This document shows positions 34,533-42,732 of a stretch of 60,100 bases of DNA, one piece after another. The stretch is taken from contig JBMSMQ010000004.1 in assembly GCA_049421205.1 (NCBI GenBank), forward strand, positions 1 through 60,100, given 5' to 3'. Every line of letters begins with the position of its first letter. Position 1 is the stretch's first letter. The notes under the pieces were generated by a model. The model worked only from the letters and a program-made list of their open reading frames with translations. It did no database searches and had not been told where the DNA came from. A program made the position numbers and the translations under genes. Origin of the DNA: JAFMIT01 sp049421205 (lineage in GTDB: Bacteria; Actinomycetota; Actinomycetes; S36-B12; UBA5976).

Positions 34533-35929
34533 TGAGCAAAATTCTCGATATTTTCCGATCTACTTGGGTAGTTCCATTTGCTCTCATTATGAGTATTTCT
34601 TCAGTAATATTGATGTTGCTTGCCAAGCCAATTTCTGCTGAACAGCAGATTCAGAGCCAACAATTAATTAGTGATGCTGTTTGTTTAGGCTGGAATGAGC
34701 AGTTCTCATCTACGTCTCAAAGCATTTATGCCATCAATTCGAGCGAGACTCGTTTGGCTAATACAACAGTTGGCTCACAAGTAGTAGAACTACAGCCCCG
34801 AGCAGTTTTTTCGATAAATAACTTCAAAAATCAGAAAGTAAGAATCATCACGCAAGGAACAGCTGCAAACGGAGTCAATGAATTTCATTTCGTCAGAGAA
34901 TCACGAAATGGTAAGGCAGGTGCAGCAATTGAATCCTGTAAAGGACCTTCCTCTCAGTGGTGGTTTAGCGGCTTAAACACCACAGCAGGTTTCGGTACTC
35001 AATTGGTTTTAGGTAACCCGGATAACACAGATGTTGTGGTAGCGCTTCGCGCGTTCACAAAAGATGGAGAATTTGCTCTTGCTGAGAATCGACGCGTGGT
35101 AGTGCCTGGTGATAGTGTGAAAGTGATTGACCTCACGAGAACAATTCCGGCTCAGAGTTCGGCAACTCTCGAGGTCACTGCAGTGGATGGTCGAATTGCT
35201 GCGAGTGTGCAGGTGGAATCTATCCAAGGTGTGAAGTCCCGAGGACGATCCTTTGTTGCTTCCCAAAAGACTCCAGGAAAACTTCAGTATTTCGCTTCGC
35301 TACCTATTGATAGTGTTGATGGAACCATACATCTGTTGTCACCATTTGGAGATGCTGCAGTTGAAATTTTTGCACATACATCAGATGGCACTTTTCCTGT
35401 TGCTGGTAGCGAAAATATCTTTTTAGCTGAAGGAATTGTTCAAACAGTGAGTCTTGATCGACTCGGCAGTCGTGACGTCTCGATGATTTCGGTAAAAGCA
35501 GATGCTGATGTGGTCGCATCAATGACGTTTCTTGCGTTGAACGCACGTGGTGGTGATTGGGAATCGATTGCACCGATCGAAGAGTTCGGCTCACAAAGTT
35601 CACTCGCACTACCGAGGGGTGCTTCAAGTGTCGTACTGCACTTTTATTCCCCCACAGGTGACACTCTCACCGTTCGACAGTTTTACCAAAAAAGGCTTGT
35701 CTGGGAGAGTCGAGTGGAACTCGATGCGGAGATTCTCAAGGTTGTAAGTATTCCAAAGAGGAATGGTCTTGGCGGCCAAATAGTTGTCACAAGTACCAGT
35801 GCACAAACCGTTGCTGGCGCAACCCTGCGGTTTAATTCTCGTTCAGGCTCACTTCACACTGCATTCGGATTTACGAATCCTCTGTCGGAAATAGCCCCCG
35901 CTTTTCGGTTACGTTTGCTCGTACCGTAG
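34532..35929 (+). CDS. DUF5719-family secreted or membrane-anchored protein
   Basis: A 465-residue protein with one N-terminal helix (about residues 8-30) and an otherwise beta-rich extracellular body (for example TTAGFGTQLVLGNPDNTDVVV, here 21 residues shortened in description to its GTQLVLGNPDN core). The position between the large GT2 and DUF3499 genes is that of DUF5719 proteins in other actinobacteria. The GTG at 34532 has a GGAGGAG site and overlaps the upstream stop by one base. Function unknown; it probably helps the neighbouring glycosyltransferase at the outer face. Confidence 0.72.
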   Translation: MSKILDIFRSTWVVPFALIMSISSVILMLLAKPISAEQQIQSQQLISDAVCLGWNEQFSSTSQSIYAINSSETRLANTTVGSQVVELQPRAVFSINNFKNQKVRIITQGTAANGVNEFHFVRESRNGKAGAAIESCKGPSSQWWFSGLNTTAGFGTQLVLGNPDNTDVVVALRAFTKDGEFALAENRRVVVPGDSVKVIDLTRTIPAQSSATLEVTAVDGRIAASVQVESIQGVKSRGRSFVASQKTPGKLQYFASLPIDSVDGTIHLLSPFGDAAVEIFAHTSDGTFPVAGSENIFLAEGIVQTVSLDRLGSRDVSMISVKADADVVASMTFLALNARGGDWESIAPIEEFGSQSSLALPRGASSVVLHFYSPTGDTLTVRQFYQKRLVWESRVELDAEILKVVSIPKRNGLGGQIVVTSTSAQTVAGATLRFNSRSGSLHTAFGFTNPLSEIAPAFRLRLLVP

Positions 35930-35931
35930 AC

Positions 35932-36312
35932 GTGTCATTGAAGGAAATTCTACAACGATTGCTTTACCCTGAGCACGTGGTAGCTTCCCGAAAATGTTCA
36001 CGACCTTTGTGCCAGCAGTCCGCAGTGTCAACCTTGACCTATGTGTATGCTCAATCAACAGCTGTGCTCGGTCCACTTGCAACCTATCCTGAACCACATT
36101 GTTATGACCTTTGTGAGTCTCATGCTAGACGATTAAAACCACCTCATGGTTGGGAACTTGTCACCCTGCATCCAGATCCAAGCACCTTACGTCCAACAGA
36201 TGAAGAACTTGCTGAACTTGCATCGGCAATTCGTGAAACTACACTCTCCGTTAATCCAAATGATCTGCAGCAAGGTGCGCGTCGGGGTCATCTGCGGGTT
36301 ATTCGAGATTGA
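35932..36312 (+). CDS. DUF3499 protein with Cys-rich motifs
   Basis: A 126-residue protein with RKCSRPLC near residue 20, the block TLTYVYAQSTAVLGPLATY and CYDLCESHA near 62-70, which is the DUF3499 signature. The two CxxxxC/CxxxC pairs and a His could bind zinc. It lies directly before manB as in other actinobacteria. No function is known. The GTG start is two bases after the previous stop and has little of a ribosome site. Confidence 0.85.
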   Translation: MSLKEILQRLLYPEHVVASRKCSRPLCQQSAVSTLTYVYAQSTAVLGPLATYPEPHCYDLCESHARRLKPPHGWELVTLHPDPSTLRPTDEELAELASAIRETTLSVNPNDLQQGARRGHLRVIRD

Positions 36313-36321
36313 CAAATCTCA

Positions 36322-37692
36322 ATGCCAGCATCTTCAGTTGTAAAAGCCTATGACATTCGTGGCGTAGTGCCAGAAGAACTGAATAAATCAATTATTCAGC
36401 AGATTGCTCTCGCAGTTGGACGCTTACTTCGAGACGAAGGTGAAGATGGAATTGTCGTTGGTCACGATATGCGAGAGAGTGCCCAGGAATTAGTCCCTGC
36501 GTTTATTGAAACACTTCTATCTCTTGGAATCAATGTTCGGGATGTCGGACTTGTTTCCACAGACGCTCTGTATTTTGCCAGTGGGATCTTCAATTTACCT
36601 GGCGCAATGTTCACGGCAAGTCACAATCCGGCTCACTACAACGGATTAAAGTTGTGTAGAAGAAAAGCAGTGCCAATAGGCGATGAATCTGGGTTGAACC
36701 AGATTAGAGAATTTCTAAAGTCTCCTTCGACAATAGAGCCATCAAGAGATGAGGGGAAACTCACCCAAGAATCTATTCTTGATGCGTATGCCGATTTTTT
36801 CGTTTCCCGATTTTCTTTAGACTCGTCCAAGCCACTTAGGGTGGTTGTTGATGCTGCCAATGCGATGGCGGGACTTACTTTTCCGATAGTTGCGTCTCGA
36901 TTCAGTTTTGAAACTCTTCCACTCTATTTTGAGCTGGATGGAAGCTTTCCAAATCATGAGCCAAACCCAATTGATAGTAGCAACCTCAAAGATCTACAGG
37001 CAAAAGTCAGAGAGACGAGGGCAGATATTGGGCTTGCCTTCGACGGAGATGCGGATCGTTGTTTTATCGTAGATGAGAATGCAAACATCGTAAGCCCGAG
37101 CATCATCACTGCTTTGATTTGTCAGCAGGTTCTAGAGAATAACCCAGGTGCAGCAATTGTTTACAATGTCATTACGTCTCGTGTTGTACCAGAAACCATC
37201 GAAAAATTCGGTGGAAAACCCATTAAGAGTCGAGTAGGACACTCATTTATTAAGAATTTGATGGCACAACATGACGCAGCATTTGGTGGTGAACATTCTG
37301 GGCATTACTATTTTAAAGACTTTTGGTTTGCCGATTCTGGTATGTTCGCAGCCTTCTATGTGCTAGAACTTTTGGCATCTTCCTCACTCACACTTTCTCA
37401 ATTAGTTGAACCTTTTCAAACGTGGCAAGAAAGTGGAGAAATAAACATAAAGGTCGAAAGTGCGGATGAAATCATACGAGCACTTAAGCGAAAAGTTGAG
37501 CAAGATGCAATCCTCAGTATTGATGAAACCGATGGACTCACTATTGAATGTGAGTCATGGCGTGTGAACATTCGTATGAGTAATACTGAGCCGTTACTTC
37601 GACTCAATGTACTTGCGCGCACAAAAGCCGAGGTTTTACAACTTGTGGATGAATACTCAGGCTTCATCAATGAGGTCCAACCTCAACTTTGA
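36322..37692 (+). CDS. manB: Phosphomannomutase/phosphoglucomutase
   Basis: A 456-residue phosphohexomutase that supplies mannose 1-phosphate (or glucose 1-phosphate). The phosphoserine loop is TASHNPAHYNGLK, the metal loop AFDGDADRCFIVDE, the sugar loop GGEHSGHYYF and the phosphate loop RMSNTEPLLRLN. With the nucleotidyltransferase 5 kb upstream it completes a route to GDP-mannose. A small GAGATT-GACA-AATCTC hairpin overlaps the stop of the DUF3499 gene just before the ATG. It overlaps the convergent Rv3235-like gene by 26 bases. Confidence 0.92.
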   Translation: MPASSVVKAYDIRGVVPEELNKSIIQQIALAVGRLLRDEGEDGIVVGHDMRESAQELVPAFIETLLSLGINVRDVGLVSTDALYFASGIFNLPGAMFTASHNPAHYNGLKLCRRKAVPIGDESGLNQIREFLKSPSTIEPSRDEGKLTQESILDAYADFFVSRFSLDSSKPLRVVVDAANAMAGLTFPIVASRFSFETLPLYFELDGSFPNHEPNPIDSSNLKDLQAKVRETRADIGLAFDGDADRCFIVDENANIVSPSIITALICQQVLENNPGAAIVYNVITSRVVPETIEKFGGKPIKSRVGHSFIKNLMAQHDAAFGGEHSGHYYFKDFWFADSGMFAAFYVLELLASSSLTLSQLVEPFQTWQESGEINIKVESADEIIRALKRKVEQDAILSIDETDGLTIECESWRVNIRMSNTEPLLRLNVLARTKAEVLQLVDEYSGFINEVQPQL

Positions 37693-38098
37693 TGATTCTC
37701 CAACCATGAGTCGTGGCCTCCGCGACGACTGACATTGGGTAGTATCGAGATCGAGTCTGGAATGTGATTGTTGCTTGAGTCTTTTTCGAATTTATGGGAT
37801 AGAGACGAACTTTCGTGACACGAAATGTTCTGTTGTCGTTTGAATGTGCGACGACACCTCTCTTTATTTTCAACTCAGATAAACACTGAACGGACATAAT
37901 TTTCGCAAGTGCGGTTATTGGGCGTTGATTATGCAGAGCTTCAAGGTAAAAGCTCGCAACTCGTGCCACCCAACCTGCAGGGGGCAGGTTGGGTGGATTC
38001 TCGGTGATACGACGGACTTCGCTTGGACTCTTGAAATAGACCTCAACAGGTTTGGCTGCAGCCGTTGGTTCAAGTGGAGGTTCTGAGTATCGAATCAT
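37667..38098 (-). CDS. Rv3235-family protein
   Basis: A 143-residue protein with a Pro-rich N-terminus and a small alpha+beta domain: WVARVASFYLEALHNQRPI, CLSEL and the final strand pair ending HGWRIIKVEVG. This is the pattern of the Rv3235 family, which is widespread in actinobacteria, lies next to LysM genes and has no known function. It overlaps the LysM gene by four bases, and its 3' end overlaps manB by 26 bases on the other strand. Confidence 0.75.
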   Translation of the reverse strand: MIRYSEPPLEPTAAAKPVEVYFKSPSEVRRITENPPNLPPAGWVARVASFYLEALHNQRPITALAKIMSVQCLSELKIKRGVVAHSNDNRTFRVTKVRLYPINSKKTQATITFQTRSRYYPMSVVAEATTHGWRIIKVEVGPH

Positions 38099-38631
38099 GG
38101 AATCACTAGCTTTTGTCCAACGTAAATTAGCGAAGGGTTTTCCCCAATGACATCACGGTTTCGATCCCACAGTTCTCGCCAAGCTGAATCTATATCGGCA
38201 ATACTCGGTTCACCTTTCAGCATATGCTCTTCAGCAATTTTCCAAAGTGAGTCACCACGTTTCACTGTATAGGTACCACTTGTGGTTTCAGTTGTTGAAG
38301 TCTCAACTCTAATTACTCGATCGATGACAACTGGTTCATTCGAAGCGTGTGCAGGTTGAGTGAATGAAATAGCCAGGCCAATTCCAAGTGTTGCTCGTAG
38401 AAATGCTGGGAGTAGTTTTACTCCAATCTTGTAGAGAGTTACTTGACGCCTTCGAAAAACTCTACTTGCAAGTATGAAAGTGATCCCAAAGAGAGTTTTA
38501 ATGACTGGAATGCTAGCCAGCAACGCTATAAAAAGTAACATTGACGATATAAGCCAAAGCGATATGTCAAACTGATTAGAAGTTAGCACAAAGCGAATAT
38601 TTGAGGGTGTAATTATTGAAATCCATAGCAC
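38095..38631 (-). CDS. Membrane protein with C-terminal LysM domain
   Basis: A 178-residue protein with two or three N-terminal helices (about 20-60 and 75-95) and a C-terminal LysM unit, TYTVKRGDSLWKIAEEHM to SLIYVGQKLVIP, which binds N-acetylglucosamine-containing glycans. It should sit in the membrane and hold peptidoglycan. It is translationally coupled to the Rv3235-like gene. The start is a GTG at 38631 without a clear ribosome site. Confidence 0.8.
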   Translation of the reverse strand: MLWISIITPSNIRFVLTSNQFDISLWLISSMLLFIALLASIPVIKTLFGITFILASRVFRRRQVTLYKIGVKLLPAFLRATLGIGLAISFTQPAHASNEPVVIDRVIRVETSTTETTSGTYTVKRGDSLWKIAEEHMLKGEPSIADIDSAWRELWDRNRDVIGENPSLIYVGQKLVIP

Positions 38632-38667
38632 ATTTGATTACCTATTTGGGCAAGATTTTCCACAGTA

Positions 38668-38702
38668 TTGAATCTGCATTTAATTGTAAGCAAACTTGAG
38701 CA
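38668..38702 (+). promoter_or_regulatory. Promoter of the SAF-domain gene
   Basis: TTGAAT at 38668-38673, 17-base spacer, CAAACT at 38691-38696, six bases, then the ATG at 38703. The geometry fits a leaderless transcript. Confidence 0.5.
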
Positions 38703-39269
38703 ATGTCAAGTTTGGTTGAATTGCGAGCAAAATTGTCTCAAGCTCCATCAAGGTTACTACTTGGAATAACAATTATGCTAGTAAGTGCGTTCCTGGCAAG
38801 TAATCTCATTTCTACCAATGATTCGACTGCTGTCAAAGTATTTGTTACAGCCTCAAACTTAGCTGCAGGACAAAAGTTAGAAGTCTCTGACCTGATAGAG
38901 GCAACACTTTCAAAATCTGTGGACTCAAGCCAATGGTTCAACGAAGCAGATCTATCTCCAAATATGTATCTCATAACTTCGCTGAAGCAAGGAGACGTAC
39001 TAAGGAAAAGTGATATCACCCTTGAATCATCGAATCGCACGTCTGTAAGTCTGTTGATTCAACGTGGCCGTATGCCTGCAAATGTGCAGATAGGAGATGT
39101 GGTCGATATTTGGGACATCGTCGAGCCAGCAGTTCCTGTGATAAAGCAAGCCCGCATCGTCGATATTGAAATCCTGAGTGGTGAAATTGCCGTGACTGTT
39201 CTCGTACCAAACGAAAGTGTGCAAGAGTTACTTGAGTATCAAGAACTAACAATTACTGTGCCAGCCTAG
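38703..39269 (+). CDS. SAF-domain (CpaB/RcpC-like) membrane protein
   Basis: A 188-residue protein with one N-terminal helix (about 18-36) and a SAF domain from about residue 42: VTASNLAAGQKLEVSDL and LKQGDVLRKSDITL. CpaB/RcpC proteins with this layout work in Flp/Tad pilus assembly, but no other tad gene is in the window. In actinobacteria short SAF proteins also occur alone near LysM genes. Function is therefore open. The ATG is probably leaderless. Confidence 0.72.
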   Translation: MSSLVELRAKLSQAPSRLLLGITIMLVSAFLASNLISTNDSTAVKVFVTASNLAAGQKLEVSDLIEATLSKSVDSSQWFNEADLSPNMYLITSLKQGDVLRKSDITLESSNRTSVSLLIQRGRMPANVQIGDVVDIWDIVEPAVPVIKQARIVDIEILSGEIAVTVLVPNESVQELLEYQELTITVPA

Positions 39270-39310
39270 AAATATTCTCACTACTATGGTGCTCTTGAAA
39301 TGGAGTATCA

Positions 39311-40909
39311 ATGGCTATCAATGAACCTGTAAAAGATTACGCACCTGGTAGTTTGGAACGCGAGGATGTCGTTAAAGAAATTCAATTCATCCAAAGTTCT
39401 AGCATTGAACTACCAATGTATATCGGGGATGAAATAAGAACCTCTAAAAATTCCTTCAAGGTAGTCGAACCTCACGCACATTCAAAGACGCTTGGCGCTG
39501 GATTTCATGCAACGAAGCAGGATGCCCACGATGCAATTGATGCAGCTTTAAGAGTTAGCGAAGAGTGGCGCAACACAACTCTAGAAGATCGTGCTTCAAT
39601 CTTTTTGCGGGCTGCTGAACTTTTAGCAACGAAATATCGTGCAGAAATCGTTGCAACAAGTATGTTGGGTCAGAGCAAGACTGTTTATCAGGCTGAGATA
39701 GATGCAGCCTGTGAACTTATTGATTTCTGGCGATTTAATGTGGATTTCGCACGGCAGTTGCACGACATTCAACCACTTTCTGTGTCTGGCATTAACAATA
39801 CATTTGACCATCGACCACTTGAGGGTTTTGTATATGCAATTAGTCCTTTCAATTTCACATCTATTGCAGCAAATCTTCCTACCGCACCAGCATTGATGGG
39901 TAACGTAACCATCTGGAAACCGGCTATGACACAGATGCTTTCTGCGAATGTGATTATGAAGGTGTTGAGAGAATCGGGCCTGCCATCAGGTGTCGTTAAT
40001 CTTGTAAGTGGTGACGGTATCGCGGTGTCCGACGTCGCACTTCACCACCGGGACCTTGCTGGGATTCATTTCACAGGATCGACATCAGTCTTTCAGCATT
40101 TATGGAAGGAAGTGGCTCAAAATCTGACGTCGTATCGTTCATATCCCCGACTCGTTGGAGAAACAGGTGGCAAAGATTTTGTTGTTGCTCACAGTTCTGC
40201 TGATCCTGAAGTAACGAAAGTGGCGCTTATTCGAGGTGCTTATGAGTATCAAGGTCAAAAGTGTTCAGCAGCTTCGAGAGCCTACATTTCATCGACACTC
40301 TGGAACACGATAAAAGATGAATTGATTTCAGAGATTGAATCAATTACACAGGGCGACGTAACTGATTTCGGCAATTTCATGTCGGCCGTGATTGATGAGA
40401 AATCTTTTGCACGAAACGCAGCAGTAATTGACCGAGCCAAAGTTTCGAACGACGTGACGATTCTTGCGGGCGGCACTTACTCAAATGAAACTGGATATTT
40501 TGTTCGCCCTACTCTGATTCAATCTTTAAATCCCAAAGCAGAATGGTTCACCACAGAATATTTCGGCCCATTCCTTGCAGTTTATGTATTTGAAGACAGC
40601 GAATATGAATCTGTTGTGAAAGAACTTGAAACTGTTGCGCCATATGCGCTTACGGGGGCAATTCTTGCCCAAGATGAAGACGTGATTAAATGGACGAGCA
40701 ACGTGTTGCGCTATGCGGCAGGGAACTTCTACATCAACGATAAGCCCACGGGTGCAGTTGTAGGACAACAACCATTTGGAGGAGCGCGTGCGTCAGGAAC
40801 AAACGATAAAGCGGGTGCAATTCATAACCTTATGCGCTGGGTGTCTCCGCGTGCAATCAAGCGAAATTTGAATCCGCCAACTTCATATCCATACCCGCAT
40901 ATGGATTAG
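39311..40909 (+). CDS. pruA: L-glutamate gamma-semialdehyde dehydrogenase
   Basis: PruA (532 residues) oxidises glutamate semialdehyde, formed from proline, to glutamate with NAD. The segment GFVYAISPFNFTSIAANLP is specific for this group, the Glu base is in LVGETGGKDFVV and the nucleophile Cys is in YQGQKCSAASRAY. The length matches the actinobacterial single-function form. GGAG lies before the ATG, and TACTAT at 39282-39287 is a likely -10. The proline dehydrogenase gene is not in the window. Confidence 0.94.
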   Translation: MAINEPVKDYAPGSLEREDVVKEIQFIQSSSIELPMYIGDEIRTSKNSFKVVEPHAHSKTLGAGFHATKQDAHDAIDAALRVSEEWRNTTLEDRASIFLRAAELLATKYRAEIVATSMLGQSKTVYQAEIDAACELIDFWRFNVDFARQLHDIQPLSVSGINNTFDHRPLEGFVYAISPFNFTSIAANLPTAPALMGNVTIWKPAMTQMLSANVIMKVLRESGLPSGVVNLVSGDGIAVSDVALHHRDLAGIHFTGSTSVFQHLWKEVAQNLTSYRSYPRLVGETGGKDFVVAHSSADPEVTKVALIRGAYEYQGQKCSAASRAYISSTLWNTIKDELISEIESITQGDVTDFGNFMSAVIDEKSFARNAAVIDRAKVSNDVTILAGGTYSNETGYFVRPTLIQSLNPKAEWFTTEYFGPFLAVYVFEDSEYESVVKELETVAPYALTGAILAQDEDVIKWTSNVLRYAAGNFYINDKPTGAVVGQQPFGGARASGTNDKAGAIHNLMRWVSPRAIKRNLNPPTSYPYPHMD

Positions 40910-40911
40910 AC

Positions 40912-41055
40912 ATGCCGCGAGGAGTGAAGAAGCAGAATCTTCCGGAGAAGATATGCCTCCATTGCCAGAGACCATTTACATGGCGAAAAAAATGGGAAAA
41001 GGATTGGGAGAACGTTCTCTATTGCTCTAAGAGTTGCCGTGCTCAAGGAAAATAG
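40912..41055 (+). CDS. DUF2256 mini-protein (47 aa)
   Basis: A short gene encoding 47 residues. ICLHCQRPFTWRKKWEKDW followed by YCSKSCR is the DUF2256 signature, with four Cys (CxxC and CxxxC) that should bind one zinc. It begins two bases after the pruA stop and so shares its transcript. Function unknown. Confidence 0.85.
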   Translation: MPRGVKKQNLPEKICLHCQRPFTWRKKWEKDWENVLYCSKSCRAQGK

Positions 41056-41101
41056 TCGTTAACAATTAGACTTAACTCCTCACTCGAATTCAAGGAAAAC
41101 T

Positions 41102-42685
41102 GTGTCGAAATCAAAGGTGCTTATCGCTGAGGAGTTGTCGCCGGCAACAATTGATGCTCTAGGACCAGCTGTCTCAGTGGTTTATTGTGATGGTGCAAAT
41201 CGGGAAGAGTTACTGCAATCCATTGTTGATGTCGATGCAGTGTTAATTCGCTCTGCCACTCAGATTGATGCCGAAGCACTTGAAGCAGCCAAACAACTGA
41301 AAGTTGTAGCGCGCGCAGGTGTTGGACTCGATAATGTTGATGTTAAGGCCGCAACTGCACGAGGTGTGATGGTGGTAAATGCGCCAACCTCGAACATTGT
41401 GTCTGCTGCTGAGTTGGCGGTTGGCTTATTGCTCGCTTCGATTCGAAACATAGCCACAGCGAATGCCTCCTTAAAGTCGAATCAATGGAAACGTTCAAAA
41501 TTCACAGGTGTTGAACTTGCAGAGAAGACTGTGGGAATCATTGGACTTGGACGCATTGGACTGCTCTTTGCCCAACGCATTTCGGCATTTGGTGTAAAAA
41601 TCATCGCGCATGATCCTTATATTCAGGTCACACGCGCACAGCAGCAAGGAATAACTTTGGTCTCTCTTGAGGAACTTTTGAAGCAATCTGATTTCATCAG
41701 TATTCACTCACCGAAAACTCCAGAGACCCTTGGCATGATTTCACACGAGCAGCTCGCACTTGCGAAACCCACACTTCACATTATCAATGCTGCCCGAGGT
41801 GGATTGATAGATGAAACAGCACTTTATGAAGCGCTAAAGGCAGGTCGCATCGCAGGTGCAGGAATCGATGTATTTTCCGTTGAGCCTTGTACTGATTCGC
41901 CGCTATTTGAGTTAGATAACGTTGTTGTTACACCTCATTTAGGAGCATCCACACATGAGGCACAAGAAAAAGCTGGTGTTGCGGTTGCGAAGTCAGTGAG
42001 ACTAGCGCTTGCAGGAGAACTTGTTCCAGACGCAGTCAATGTTCAAGGTGGTCTTATCGCTCCTGAATTAAAGCCATATCTCGAACTCACAGAACAACTT
42101 GGTCACCTGGTTGTGAAATTGAGTGAGTCTCCAATCAGTAATCTTGAAGTTGAAGTTTGTGGTGAACTACTTGACTATGAAATAGAAATTTTAGAGTTGT
42201 CCGCACTGAAGGGTGTGTTCCAATCCCTTATTCACGATTCGGTTTCCTATGTGAATGCGCCATTATTGGCCAGAGAAAGATCTGTCTTAAGTGTCGTAAA
42301 GCGCGGCGGTGAGAGCAGTGATCATAAGTCTCTTGTGAGAGTTATTGGAATTGAAAGTAATGGCAAGAGGATATCGGTAGCTGGAACAGTCTCTGGAACA
42401 AAGTTGCGACATCAACTAGTGGAGATTGATAATTTTGATGTTGACCAGCAGATTTTAGAACATCTCGTGGTCATTCAGTACCAAGATCGGCCAGGTGTAG
42501 TCGGAAAAGTTGGAAAGATTCTTGGAGATTCCGATATCAATATAGTTTCGATGCAAGTATCGCGTGACTATGATAGCGAATATTCGTTGATGATTCTCGG
42601 TATTGAATCCGATATTTCTTCGTTAATTCTTACCTCATTGTCCTCAGAGATTGGGGCAATCTTCGTCAAATCTATTGATTTTTAG
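41102..42685 (+). CDS. serA: D-3-phosphoglycerate dehydrogenase (long form)
   Basis: SerA (527 residues) starts serine synthesis by oxidising 3-phosphoglycerate. The NAD-binding site is VGIIGLGRIGLLFAQRI, the substrate and catalytic parts include INAARGGLIDE and the His of VVTPHLGAST. Residues 320-450 are the ASB domain and 455-527 an ACT domain (QYQDRPGVVGKVGKIL), as in mycobacteria, where they give serine feedback inhibition. The GTG follows AAGGA. Confidence 0.94.
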   Translation: MSKSKVLIAEELSPATIDALGPAVSVVYCDGANREELLQSIVDVDAVLIRSATQIDAEALEAAKQLKVVARAGVGLDNVDVKAATARGVMVVNAPTSNIVSAAELAVGLLLASIRNIATANASLKSNQWKRSKFTGVELAEKTVGIIGLGRIGLLFAQRISAFGVKIIAHDPYIQVTRAQQQGITLVSLEELLKQSDFISIHSPKTPETLGMISHEQLALAKPTLHIINAARGGLIDETALYEALKAGRIAGAGIDVFSVEPCTDSPLFELDNVVVTPHLGASTHEAQEKAGVAVAKSVRLALAGELVPDAVNVQGGLIAPELKPYLELTEQLGHLVVKLSESPISNLEVEVCGELLDYEIEILELSALKGVFQSLIHDSVSYVNAPLLARERSVLSVVKRGGESSDHKSLVRVIGIESNGKRISVAGTVSGTKLRHQLVEIDNFDVDQQILEHLVVIQYQDRPGVVGKVGKILGDSDINIVSMQVSRDYDSEYSLMILGIESDISSLILTSLSSEIGAIFVKSIDF

Positions 42686-42732
42686 GATTCTTTTTACTCC
42701 AATGGGAGTATGCTGAAGTAGAGGTGAATACT

